From Eubacterium sp. (GTDB lineage: Bacteria; Bacillota; Clostridia; Lachnospirales; Lachnospiraceae), in NCBI GenBank assembly GCA_024690665.1, contig JAILOU010000033.1:60155-124154 (forward strand): DNA of 64,000 bases, in the 5' to 3' direction. The notes under the pieces are model-generated. The model had not been told where the DNA came from. It ran no database searches and saw only the letters and a list, made by a program, of their open reading frames with translations. Of the stretch, positions 9,359 to 17,693 are shown in pieces. Made by a program: the position numbers and the translations under genes. How positions within the stretch are numbered: the first letter of the stretch is position 1; every line of letters begins with the position of its first letter.

Positions 9359-9528
9359 TACAGTTTGCTGATATTGGAGTTAATCGTTACAAATACATTA
9401 CTTATGACTTTTTTGATTTTATCTCGAAAGATTGCAACCATAGCTATCACAACCACCAAAATTAAAATCACTTCCACTACCCCAATTCCTTCTTCGTCCA
9501 ATAAAAATGCTTTTATTTGTGCTAACAT
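9358..9528 (-). CDS. flp: Flp-type (type IVb) pilin
   Basis: A 56-residue pilin precursor: MLAQIKAFLLDEEGIGVVEV then a continuous hydrophobic helix and a short polar tail. The G-x4-E pattern around the predicted cleavage site (GIGVVEV) fits Flp pilins. I place the start at 9528 rather than the ORF-track start at 9555, because GAGGAGG lies seven bases upstream of this ATG and the longer version would overlap the TadC-like gene. It is the main structural subunit of the pilus this operon would make. Confidence 0.88.
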   Translation of the reverse strand: MLAQIKAFLLDEEGIGVVEVILILVVVIAMVAIFRDKIKKVISNVFVTINSNISKL

Positions 9529-9541
9529 AATTTTCCTCCTC

Positions 9542-10804
9542 TTAAATCTGTGCAACCGGAAACATTAAAATCACCATAACAATTGCAAGCAGTAACATCA
9601 TTGGCAGCAGTAGCTTTGTGCTAACCTCTTCCCCTCGTTTTCTCGCCAGCGCCTTTTGCTCTTCCAGTGCCAATATGGCCTCGCCGTCCAATAATTCACG
9701 AAGCTTGCGACTTCCCTTTTTCATATTCTGCAGTAAAATTCCGACTAATTTTCGATACTGCTGAAGATCACATCTAGCAGCAAATTTCTCATACGCCTGC
9801 ATTTCTCCAACGCCTCCTTGCATCTGCATGCAGGTAATTTTAAGTTCCTTTTGCAGTTCACTTCTCTCCCCTGTATACTCATCCTGTTTTTCCACAATCC
9901 GCTCAAAAGCCCGTCTTACATTCATCCCGGCCCCAAGCAAAAGCGTAAGCGTATTTAGAAAATTCGGGTACTCCAAAACCAATTGCTTTTTGCGTTTTCG
10001 CTCTCGCTCTCTTTCCTTTGAAAATCTTGCAACCTCTAAGGCAATAATGATCAAAATGATTAAAAATACAAATGCTCCCGGCTTTGTCGCGGCTTTATCA
10101 GACCATATAATCTTCCAATTTCCAATTTCCTTGGGAAGCTCAATTGTTTCACTTTGCGGGGAATCTTCCACCTGCGAAAGAATCTCCTTTGTAATTCTTT
10201 TTTTCACCAGCTTCAAAACATCGCTTTGATCTTCTTTAATGACAATGGGATACTCAACAATCATCTCCTGATCCTGGCAATGCAGCGTTACATACAAGAT
10301 TGCCGCGTTACCTTCTTTTGTTGTGTTTTCATATATGACCGTGCCATCGGATTCCAAAAGATCCGGCTCTGAGCATTCATAAGAAGCCTCCACAGAGTTA
10401 TTTTGCAGGCTCTGCGGAAGATTCATGTCCTTTTTAATCTCAGATAAATTCTCATTATCACCGCACATTGTCTCCTCGAGTTCTTTTTGCGCATTCTCTA
10501 GCACCTTTTCAACCTGCTTTTCACTATATGATCTGGCCGGAACCGTAACTTCATAGGATTCCTCTCCCGTCAATCCCGGCACTTTAATGGCAAGATCATA
10601 AGTCTGCTCCGTTTCACCCGGCTCAGCTCTCGTTAAAGTTCCATTCTCAACCTGTGAGTCTTCCATCGCCAGCGCCGCTAAGCCAAGACACGAAAGTGCA
10701 ACCACAACCTTCGGCAGATATCCCCATCTTTCCATACGTCCGGTTCTTATCAATACCAGCCAGATGACAGCCCCGATGATACACACTACCAGCATTACCA
10801 ACAT
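9542..10804 (-). CDS. tadC: TadC-like inner-membrane platform protein with inserted outside domain
   Basis: The C-terminal half (about residues 255-420) is a type II secretion F/TadC domain, with a cytoplasmic helical part (NFLNTLTLLLGAGMNVRRAFE) and a final membrane helix. Two membrane helices lie in the first 50 residues. Between residues 50 and 235 there is a hydrophilic, Glu-rich region predicted to lie outside the membrane, which ordinary TadC proteins (about 300 residues) lack. With TadB it forms the membrane platform for the TadA ATPase. A GGGGGA ribosome site precedes the ATG. Confidence 0.8.
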   Translation of the reverse strand: MLVMLVVCIIGAVIWLVLIRTGRMERWGYLPKVVVALSCLGLAALAMEDSQVENGTLTRAEPGETEQTYDLAIKVPGLTGEESYEVTVPARSYSEKQVEKVLENAQKELEETMCGDNENLSEIKKDMNLPQSLQNNSVEASYECSEPDLLESDGTVIYENTTKEGNAAILYVTLHCQDQEMIVEYPIVIKEDQSDVLKLVKKRITKEILSQVEDSPQSETIELPKEIGNWKIIWSDKAATKPGAFVFLIILIIIALEVARFSKERERERKRKKQLVLEYPNFLNTLTLLLGAGMNVRRAFERIVEKQDEYTGERSELQKELKITCMQMQGGVGEMQAYEKFAARCDLQQYRKLVGILLQNMKKGSRKLRELLDGEAILALEEQKALARKRGEEVSTKLLLPMMLLLAIVMVILMFPVAQI

Positions 10805-10816
10805 GCCTCTTTCCCC

Positions 10817-11551
10817 CTATATTCTTTTGATCAATTTTGCCGCAAGAAAAACACTAAACCCATACGCCACAAGACAGCCACTCATCACCAGCCTGCCTTG
10901 TATAGACTGATATAATACGTCCAGATACCCCGGCGAAGTCACCGTAATATAGATTACAATCCCAATCGGAACAAGCATCATAATGCGAAACTCCAATTGC
11001 TTTTCAGCTGTGATCGTATCAATCTCTCTTTGCACCTCATAGCCATCCGAGATTCTTTTGACGCAGCCAATCATAATACCGGCAAAATCCCCACCGCTTT
11101 TCATCGCGAATTCCATCACCCGGCAAAATATTTTTACATCTTCCAATCCACTTCTCTCCCCAAATCCCCTAAGGATTTCCCCAAAATTCTTTCCAACAGA
11201 CAACTGCTTTAGCATACGGTCCATTTCCCGAATCATAAGTGTCTCTTCTCCATAAATTGTATACAGATCATTTCTTGCACTCTTCCAGGCATTTTGCAGA
11301 GAATATCCTGCATACAAAGCTCCCTGAATCGATTGCATGGCATCCTGAAATTCCCGCCGAAGTTGATCGAGCATCTTTTGTTTTAGTTGTTTCATTCGAA
11401 TCCGATACCAAAGAGGTACCATTACAACTCCTACAGCCATCCCCCATACGCTTCGATAACAGATAAATGCTATCAACACCGTAATCCCCAATCCCTCTAA
11501 TACGAGCAATCCTTTTTTCCGGTTCTCAATACAATACCAGTCCTTGTCCAT
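10817..11551 (-). CDS. tadB: TadB-like inner-membrane platform protein
   Basis: A type II secretion F-domain protein of 244 residues with N-terminal helices (LLVLEGLGITVLIAFICYR and the following segment), a cytoplasmic helical domain (REFQDAMQSIQGALYAGYSLQNAW) and C-terminal helices. It would pair with the TadC-like protein to hold the TadA ATPase. It is somewhat shorter than typical TadB. Its ATG follows the TadA stop directly, and its GGAGG site lies in the last codons of tadA, so the two are probably translated together. Confidence 0.85.
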   Translation of the reverse strand: MDKDWYCIENRKKGLLVLEGLGITVLIAFICYRSVWGMAVGVVMVPLWYRIRMKQLKQKMLDQLRREFQDAMQSIQGALYAGYSLQNAWKSARNDLYTIYGEETLMIREMDRMLKQLSVGKNFGEILRGFGERSGLEDVKIFCRVMEFAMKSGGDFAGIMIGCVKRISDGYEVQREIDTITAEKQLEFRIMMLVPIGIVIYITVTSPGYLDVLYQSIQGRLVMSGCLVAYGFSVFLAAKLIKRI

Positions 11552-12781
11552 CTAAAGCACCTCCGGCATAACCCCTGCAAGTTTACATTTTGTTTTGCTT
11601 TGCAATACATTCTTCTTCACCCATGTACCTGTAATTTTGCCATCTGTCTCCCCATCTTCTACAAATTGATACAACGGTGAAAATAAAATCTGCCCTTGTT
11701 CCCCTTCTATAATTTCACAGATTTCCAATACCTTACGACTCTTATCTCTTAGCCTTCCCAGGTGCACCATAATATCAATTCCACTGCTAATCTGTGCCCG
11801 CACCGCTGTAAGTGGCAGATCCATCCCCATCAAAACCATTGTTTCAAGCCGGTGCACCATATCTTTTGGTGAATCTGCGTGACCGGTACTTAAGCTGCCA
11901 TCGTGCCCCGACTGCATTGCCTGTAACATATCAAGTGCTTCTCGTCCGCGAACCTCCCCCACAATAATGCGATCCGGTCGCATTCTTAAAGCGGTTTTAA
12001 TCAGGTCCGTCATGGTGATTTCATGAACACCCTCAAAGTTTGCCCGACGAATCTCAAGCCTGACAAGATTCTCAATATCCTGAATCTGCAGCTCGGCTGA
12101 ATCTTCAATCGTAACAATTCTTTCATCCTTGGGAATGAACATTGACAGTGCATTTAAAAATGTTGTCTTTCCGCTACCGGTGCCCCCCGAAATAAAGATG
12201 TTATACCTGGCCCTGACAAGCGATGCCAAAAACATGGCCGCCTCTTCTCCAATGGAACCAAGCTCAATCAGTTTTCGCATGGTGATGGCTTCCTTAGGAA
12301 AACGACGGATACTAATTACTGCTCCATCTACCGCAATTGGTGGCAAAACGATGTTGACACGGGAAGCATCCGATAACCTCGTATCCACAATCGGCAGGCT
12401 CTCATTGACCATCTTGTTGTTTCGACCGACAATCTGCTGGATGACATCTTCAAGTTTTTCCTTAGAAGAAAAGGTATGCTCCCACTTATACAACTGCCCC
12501 TCTTTTTCATAAAAAATATGGTCCGGCCCATTTACCATAATTTCCGTGATCTGCGAATCCTCTAAAAGCTCTTGCAGGATATCCATTTTCCGAAGGGAAT
12601 TAAAGACAGCTGCAGCAAGCGCCTTTCTCGCATTCAAATCCATAAGTTGTACTCTATCTGAACGTTTCATAATCTCATAGATTGTCTCTTTCATCTCGTC
12701 ATCACCCAGATATTCTCCGAGATTTAATCGCTCAATCACTTCCCCACGTATTTCATTAACAAGCTGCGTCTGTCCCGACAT
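11552..12781 (-). CDS. tadA: TadA/CpaF pilus assembly ATPase
   Basis: A secretion ATPase of the CpaF family that powers Flp pilus assembly. Clear motifs are Walker A GGTGSGKTT near residue 200, the Asp box region IVTIEDSAELQI, Walker B RPDRIIVGEVRG and the His box SGHDGSLSTGHADSP. Length is 409 residues, normal for the family. It lies between the TadZ-like gene (12-base gap) and tadB. Confidence 0.95.
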   Translation of the reverse strand: MSGQTQLVNEIRGEVIERLNLGEYLGDDEMKETIYEIMKRSDRVQLMDLNARKALAAAVFNSLRKMDILQELLEDSQITEIMVNGPDHIFYEKEGQLYKWEHTFSSKEKLEDVIQQIVGRNNKMVNESLPIVDTRLSDASRVNIVLPPIAVDGAVISIRRFPKEAITMRKLIELGSIGEEAAMFLASLVRARYNIFISGGTGSGKTTFLNALSMFIPKDERIVTIEDSAELQIQDIENLVRLEIRRANFEGVHEITMTDLIKTALRMRPDRIIVGEVRGREALDMLQAMQSGHDGSLSTGHADSPKDMVHRLETMVLMGMDLPLTAVRAQISSGIDIMVHLGRLRDKSRKVLEICEIIEGEQGQILFSPLYQFVEDGETDGKITGTWVKKNVLQSKTKCKLAGVMPEVL

Positions 12782-12793
12782 CTTTTTATCCCC

Positions 12794-13747
12794 CTACTCA
12801 CCAATGGCCATAGCCTCTTTAGAACCGATTTGATCCGGATCGTATGCATGTGTTTCTTGCAGTTTGACCCGAATAAAGGTATCTTCTCGCTCTTTGCCAT
12901 AATACATTTTGATATTCTCTTCAAATTGACGCTGCGTCAGCATCGCACTGTGCACATCCCATTCAAGCAAAATCTTTTTGGAAAAACTGTCAAACAGTTC
13001 AAAGAATTCTTCAATCAGACAGTCAAAACAAAGAACTACCTCTTCGTAATCGGTCTTCATCTGAACCAGTTCCAGGAATTTTACAATCTGCTCTCTTTTC
13101 AGTCTGCCGGCCGCACCGCTGACATATGGTGGCAGGATTAATTCCACCCCAAATGCATGATAGATAAATCCTCGCAAATCAAATTCTTCCTCTTTCATTT
13201 CCATCAGATACATCACATCGAGCAGATCGCTTTGAACCTCATACTGCTCCGAAAAAAAATAAAAACCATTTTGCAAGATTGGCACAAACAATGTCTTTTT
13301 TTCAAGATGCTTTGCATAGGAAATGCCATAATACACCGTATCCGGATGTTTCGACGGCGCATAGATTCCGGTAATATGTAAAGAACTTTTAAATACCTGA
13401 TTATCCTTTGAAAAAAAGCCATTCCACAAATCACTGCCGAAGATACTTCTTACAATCCCCTGATAATCCTGATACTTATCAATCACCGGATATCCCATCA
13501 GCCACTTGGGAACATATCCGCTGCCCAATAGCATGACGCGCTCCTTAAGCCCCTCTATATACGCCGGCTTCCAAAAGGGCTCTGCCATCAGATACAGACT
13601 TTGCCCATCGTCAAGCCCCTGAAAATCCGCCTCTTTCGTGATTCCGATATACTGCAGATTCCGGTCTTTTTTTTGCTGTAATTTCATAAGTAGCCGGTCC
13701 ACATAACTCATCTCGGTATCACAAATCACAATTCGTTTAATACTCAC
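12794..13747 (-). CDS. TadZ/CpaE-like protein without a visible P-loop
   Basis: Position between a prepilin peptidase and TadA matches TadZ/CpaE, the protein that places the pilus machine at a pole. The N-terminus (IKRIVICDTEMSYVDRLL) looks like a receiver-type fold. The next domain begins ITGIYAPSKHPDTVYYG where a MinD-like P-loop would be, but no Gly-Lys-Thr signature is present, so nucleotide binding is doubtful. I moved the start from the ORF-track TTG at 13765 to GTG at 13747, which has AGGAGG seven bases upstream and overlaps the peptidase stop by four bases. Similarity is weak, so the call rests partly on context. Confidence 0.6.
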   Translation of the reverse strand: MSIKRIVICDTEMSYVDRLLMKLQQKKDRNLQYIGITKEADFQGLDDGQSLYLMAEPFWKPAYIEGLKERVMLLGSGYVPKWLMGYPVIDKYQDYQGIVRSIFGSDLWNGFFSKDNQVFKSSLHITGIYAPSKHPDTVYYGISYAKHLEKKTLFVPILQNGFYFFSEQYEVQSDLLDVMYLMEMKEEEFDLRGFIYHAFGVELILPPYVSGAAGRLKREQIVKFLELVQMKTDYEEVVLCFDCLIEEFFELFDSFSKKILLEWDVHSAMLTQRQFEENIKMYYGKEREDTFIRVKLQETHAYDPDQIGSKEAMAIGE

Positions 13748-14250
13748 ATACCTACCTCCTGACAAATCACATATCCAAACAGGATAAAGACTGAAAAATG
13801 AATGAGATTCTCACGCCCACCGCGATCATAGACCGGAATACTTTTTGAAAGTACCGCCCCCCGAAGGTACTCAAAAAAGTAAGCAATCCGCGTCCATCCA
13901 TTTTTGTTTTTTATTAATTTCCAACAACAAAAGACTGCTGCAAGTACGAAAGATACCATCATACAATGTATGAGGCCTGTAAATCCAACAAATGCACCTA
14001 CCACGGCAAATAGTTTTAAATCCCCTGCGCCAAGTGCACGCATGATAAATAATGGAAATAATAGAATAATCGGAACAAGAATGTTCCCCAAAAAATATAA
14101 GATACCAAGTCCGCCGTAAAGGCTGTATTGGTATACGAATCCACAGCAAAGGCCTCCAAGAATGATGGCATGATCAATACGCTCTGCCTTAAGATCCGTT
14201 ATGACTGCTCCCGATAATAAGAGCAAAAGAACAATCTGAACTGCTGCCAG
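13744..14250 (-). CDS. prepilin peptidase, A24 family (first gene of Tad operon)
   Basis: A membrane peptidase with the two catalytic aspartates of the A24 family: AVITDLKAERI after the first helix and GAGDLKLF (GxGD motif). The ORF track starts at a TTG (14226) inside the first helix. A GGAGG site at about 14260 is nine bases before a CTG at 14248-14250, giving (M)AAVQIVLLLLLSGAVITDL, a complete first helix. No ATG or GTG is available before the in-frame stop at 14257-14259. I therefore favour a rare CTG start, with TTG or ATT as alternatives. It would process the Flp pilin or pseudopilins. Confidence 0.8.
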   Translation of the reverse strand: MAAVQIVLLLLLSGAVITDLKAERIDHAIILGGLCCGFVYQYSLYGGLGILYFLGNILVPIILLFPLFIMRALGAGDLKLFAVVGAFVGFTGLIHCMMVSFVLAAVFCCWKLIKNKNGWTRIAYFFEYLRGAVLSKSIPVYDRGGRENLIHFSVFILFGYVICQEVGM

Positions 14251-14316
14251 AAAGCTTCACCTCCTCTTCAATTGTGAATGCTTCTTTTGCAGCTGCCCTT
14301 TTTTGTTGTAGCCTGA

Positions 14317-14345
14317 ATTATAGTAGCTGAAAATTTATTTGTCCA
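14317..14345 (-). promoter_or_regulatory. promoter of the Tad operon
   Basis: On the minus strand TGGACA and TATAAT are separated by exactly 17 bases, a near-consensus housekeeping promoter. It lies about 70 bases before the first prepilin peptidase gene, with no other good promoter between the Tad genes, so it probably drives the whole operon. Confidence 0.75.
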
Positions 14346-14460
14346 TGCTATTTTTGCAAATTTTTTATTTTCGACATTTCTAACAAAATTTTCCGTTAAA
14401 AAATTTATAGAGAACCTGCAAACGCTTGCAATATCTACATTTTTCATGTCAAAAAGCATA

Positions 14461-14490
14461 AAAAAACACCGCCGAAAATTCTCGGCGGTG
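14461..14490 (-). terminator. intrinsic terminator of the thrH-like gene
   Basis: The stem CACCGCCGA/TCGGCGGTG is followed on the minus strand by a run of Ts. It lies 12 bases after the thrH-like stop and separates it from the Tad promoter. Confidence 0.88.
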
Positions 14491-14501
14491 TGACTAATTT
14501 C

Positions 14502-15104
14502 TTATGCAAGAGCGTTCTTGATAGCATTTAACAAATCGTCAAATTCATCGAATGCAGGAATCTCAGGATAATCCTTTTTGATCTGCTCTGTACTCTTAAA
14601 TAAAAATCCTGCCTTACTTGCCTGAATCATGGCAAGGTCATTGTGGCTGTCTCCACTGGCAATCGTTTCAAATCCCATGTCATGAAGGGCATTTACCGTT
14701 GTCAGCTTAGACTTTGGACAACGCATCTTATAATCGGTAATCTCGCCATTGTCCGCAACTACGAGCTCGTTACAAAACAGTGTCGGGTAGTTTAGCTTCT
14801 TCATAAGAGGCATTGCAAACTGTGTAAATGTATCAGAAATAATTACGACCTGCGTAATCTTACGAAGCTCATCTAAGAACTCTTTTGCTCCCGGGATTGG
14901 ATCGATTGTTGCAATCGTCTCCTGAATCTCCTTTAAGCCAAGTCCATGCTCCTTTAAAATATTTAAACGGTACTTCATCAGCTTGTCATAATCCGGCTCA
15001 TCACGAGTTGTCTTCTCAAGCTCCGGAATACCGGTTGCCTTTGCAAATGCAATCCAAATCTCCGGTACAAGTACCCCTTCCATATCCAAACATACAATAT
15101 CCAT
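14502..15104 (-). CDS. thrH: ThrH-like phosphoserine phosphatase / homoserine phosphotransferase
   Basis: A 200-residue HAD-family enzyme that opens MDIVCLDMEGVLVPEIWIAFA, closely matching Pseudomonas ThrH as I recall it (CLDLEGVLVPEIWIAFA). HAD motifs are visible: motif I with the Asp pair replaced as D-x-E, motif II SDTF, and motif IV GDSHND. In Pseudomonas ThrH dephosphorylates phosphoserine and can move the phosphate to homoserine, linking serine and threonine synthesis. Here it stands alone, ended by its own terminator. HAD phosphatases often have broad substrates, so the exact reaction is inferred. Confidence 0.82.
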   Translation of the reverse strand: MDIVCLDMEGVLVPEIWIAFAKATGIPELEKTTRDEPDYDKLMKYRLNILKEHGLGLKEIQETIATIDPIPGAKEFLDELRKITQVVIISDTFTQFAMPLMKKLNYPTLFCNELVVADNGEITDYKMRCPKSKLTTVNALHDMGFETIASGDSHNDLAMIQASKAGFLFKSTEQIKKDYPEIPAFDEFDDLLNAIKNALA

Positions 15105-15248
15105 TTTTAAATCCTCCGCGCGTTTTTACTTTACCATTATAATATAGTGAAGTGCACCCTGCTTTGTCAACGACCTCTTTCTTGTTACGCATTATTTTTT
15201 CTGTTAAAATCAAGGTAATAAGTACGACTAGCGAAAGGACGTGAACAG

Positions 15249-16172
15249 TTGAAAGAAGAGTTTACATATTTATCAAAAGACGGTATCACGAATATCCATG
15301 CAGTCCACTGGATTCCGGACGGTAAGGTAAAAGCCATCCTTCAGATTGTGCATGGAATGGACGAATACATAGAGCGCTACGAAGAATTTGCCCTGTTTTT
15401 AAATGAGCAGGGCTATCTGGTTGCCGGTCACGACCACTTAGGTCACGGTCAGTCCGTTCGCTCCGAAGAAGACCTTGGATTCTTTGCCGAACAAAATGGT
15501 AATGAATGCCTTCTAAGTGACATTCATGCGATGCGCCAAAAGACCACCGAATCTTATCCGGATATTCCCTACTTTGTCATGGGTCACTCGATGGGTTCGT
15601 TCCTCATTCGTCAGTATATTCAAGATCATTTTGACGGCCTTGCAGGCTGTATCATCATGGGAACCGGAATGCCAACCGACGGCTCATTAAGCACCGGTAA
15701 AAAGCTGTGTAAAATCATTTCCGTTTTCCATAACTGGCGTTATCGAAGCCATTTTCTTAATAAGATGATAATGGGTGCCTACAATAAGAAATTTGCACCA
15801 ACCAGAACCTCAGCAGACTGGCTTACTAAGAATACCGACATTGTAGATGCTTATTTACAAGATCCTTTCTGCACTTTCTGCTTTACGCTAAATGGCTACT
15901 ACAACATGTTCCTGAGCATTGAGCAGGCAAAAGATCCGACGAAAATTGCGAAGACGCCTAAATCATTTCCTATCTTTTTGGTATCCGGCGGTGACGATCC
16001 CGTCGGACAGTTTGGAAGTGGTGTCAACGAGCTATATGAACTCTTTCAAAAGATTGGAATGGAAGATTGCACCATGCGTCTATATCTGAATGACCGCCAC
16101 GAGATCTTACACGAAACTGACAAAGATACCGTCTTTCACGATCTGCTTCGCTGGCTCGATAGCAAACAATAA
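15249..16172 (+). CDS. alpha/beta hydrolase, monoacylglycerol lipase / lysophospholipase type
   Basis: A serine hydrolase of the S33/PldB group (307 residues). The oxyanion region HGMDEYIERYEEFA, the nucleophile elbow GHSMGS and an acidic residue plus His near the C-terminus (SGGDDPVG; NDRHEILHE) form a plausible triad. No signal peptide is visible, so it is cytoplasmic. The start is TTG at 15249 with AAAGGA nine bases upstream; the nearby GTG is out of frame. Substrate is probably a monoacylglycerol or lysophospholipid. Confidence 0.85.
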   Translation: MKEEFTYLSKDGITNIHAVHWIPDGKVKAILQIVHGMDEYIERYEEFALFLNEQGYLVAGHDHLGHGQSVRSEEDLGFFAEQNGNECLLSDIHAMRQKTTESYPDIPYFVMGHSMGSFLIRQYIQDHFDGLAGCIIMGTGMPTDGSLSTGKKLCKIISVFHNWRYRSHFLNKMIMGAYNKKFAPTRTSADWLTKNTDIVDAYLQDPFCTFCFTLNGYYNMFLSIEQAKDPTKIAKTPKSFPIFLVSGGDDPVGQFGSGVNELYELFQKIGMEDCTMRLYLNDRHEILHETDKDTVFHDLLRWLDSKQ

Positions 16173-16176
16173 CAAC

Positions 16177-16210
16177 AAACCCCATTGGATTATACTCCAA
16201 TGGGGTTTTA
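16177..16210. terminator. bidirectional intrinsic terminator
   Basis: The 13-bp stem AAACCCCATTGGA/TCCAATGGGGTTT has a six-base loop. It sits between the convergent hydrolase and OFA transporter genes. Confidence 0.9.
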
Positions 16211-16225
16211 CTATATTCTCAGATC

Positions 16226-17458
16226 TTAATTTTTCGGTCTTCTTACTCCAAAGAATACAACAAATCCAACAACTGTCAGGATAATCATCATAATCATCGT
16301 AGTGAAATAAGACTGGCTTGAGTCATATAACTTTCCTGCAATAGTAGATGCAAATGATGCAATAATCAGGTTCGTATTAATCAGTGAGAAGTTCGTCGGA
16401 TAATTGGTTCTTCCGAAGAAATCACTGATAATTGCTGAGTTTGTCGGTGTTACACCACCGTATGCGATACCACCTACAATAAATCCGATTGTCAAAATCG
16501 TAAAGGATCCTGTTGCGAGGGATGCAATAATAATCAGTGCTGCAATGATGAAGACAATCATATCTAAAATCATTGTGAACTTGTGTCCCTTCTTATCGAA
16601 GATGCCACCGAAGATTACTCGTCCGATTCCGTTGAAGATGGAAATCAAACCTACAACAGTTGCAATTGTTCCTGCAGAAACAGTTGGACCAACCTCAGTT
16701 GCGATACCACTACCTTGTGATACAAGCGCAAGTCCTGCTCCGGAAATAACGATTGCCCAGATATAGTAGCACCAGAATGATGGATGGCGAAGCATCTCAC
16801 CCGGTGTCTTTTCACTTGCCGGTTCTCTGACTTCCTTTTTCTTAGAACTGTCTTCCACTGCCTTTGGCTTATATCCGGCATCCGGCTTTACAAGAAAGAT
16901 ACTGCAGATTACAAGCACAATCACAACGATAATACCAATGACTCTAAAGGTTGCCTGCCATCCGTCAGATCCGTCTGCCGGTGTGTATGCTGTATAAACT
17001 TTACCGACAATAAAACTACTAAGACCAAATCCCATCAGAAGGATTCCGGAAATCAATCCCTGTTTATCCGGGAACCATGCCGAAACCGTTCCCATAACCG
17101 GTGTATAGGCAAATCCGGCACCAAGTCCACAGATGATACCAAATCCTAAGTATAACAATGCCGGTGAATCTCCTGCCATTGCTGCAATAAAGAATCCAAT
17201 GATAAATAAGATTCCTGCAAGGATAATAAAGATTCTGGTTGGAATCTTCTTAGATAAGATTCCGGCGATTAATCCTCCCAGACAGAAAAATACCATTACA
17301 AGGGTAAATGTCAGCGACAACTGTGCTGCTGTCCAATCTGTGTGTGCGGCTCCGATTGGCTTTGACATTACAGACCATGCATAAACAAGACCTGCCATCA
17401 GCAAAGCGATTACGCCGAAGATCGCATACACCCAGCGATTCAAACTCTTCATATTCAA
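16226..17458 (-). CDS. MFS transporter, OFA (oxalate/formate antiporter) family
   Basis: A 410-residue protein with twelve predicted membrane helices, starting with a typical OFA N-terminus (RWVYAIFGVIALLMAGLVYAWSVM) and a Lys/Glu-rich central loop near residue 205 (EDSSKKKEVREPASEKTPGE). The family exchanges small carboxylates such as oxalate and formate, but many members have unknown substrates. No oxalate-degrading gene is next to it, so oxalate is not supported here. A GGAGG site lies just before the ATG. Two perfect dyads lie upstream. Confidence 0.85.
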   Translation of the reverse strand: MNMKSLNRWVYAIFGVIALLMAGLVYAWSVMSKPIGAAHTDWTAAQLSLTFTLVMVFFCLGGLIAGILSKKIPTRIFIILAGILFIIGFFIAAMAGDSPALLYLGFGIICGLGAGFAYTPVMGTVSAWFPDKQGLISGILLMGFGLSSFIVGKVYTAYTPADGSDGWQATFRVIGIIVVIVLVICSIFLVKPDAGYKPKAVEDSSKKKEVREPASEKTPGEMLRHPSFWCYYIWAIVISGAGLALVSQGSGIATEVGPTVSAGTIATVVGLISIFNGIGRVIFGGIFDKKGHKFTMILDMIVFIIAALIIIASLATGSFTILTIGFIVGGIAYGGVTPTNSAIISDFFGRTNYPTNFSLINTNLIIASFASTIAGKLYDSSQSYFTTMIMMIILTVVGFVVFFGVRRPKN

Positions 17459-17488
17459 TTCCTCCTAAGCCAAATGTTTAATATCATT

Positions 17489-17521
17489 AGGTATTCATAT
17501 ACCTTCTGCTATTTAGCAGAA
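17489..17521. promoter_or_regulatory. two adjacent perfect dyads upstream of the OFA transporter
   Basis: AGGTAT-tcat-ATACCT (17489-17504) abuts TTCTGCTA-tt-TAGCAGAA (17504-17521). They lie 31-63 bases before the transporter start, near weak promoter-like boxes, and are candidate operator sites. Confidence 0.4.
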
Positions 17522-17629
17522 TTCAACTTTTTGTATTATAGATGATTCTTTTGCAAACTGCAAGATATTTCCCCTATCCAATCCTTCATATCATATGAAT
17601 TATGCGTCGTTTAGAACCCCTCGCCAACC

Positions 17630-17658
17630 TTGAAATCACAATACATTCTCGTTATAAT
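17630..17658 (+). promoter_or_regulatory. promoter of the L,D-transpeptidase gene
   Basis: TTGAAA and TATAAT are 17 bases apart. Transcription would start near 17665, which makes the ORF-track ATG at 17667 leaderless and supports the ATG at 17694. Confidence 0.7.
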
Positions 17659-17693
17659 GGCTATGAATGCATGAAAGAAAGACAGGTGGTTTT

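Noticed and set aside
14268-14459. Minus-strand ORF of 63 residues upstream of the Tad operon
   Set aside because: It contains the Tad promoter and lacks a ribosome site; AT-rich chance frame.
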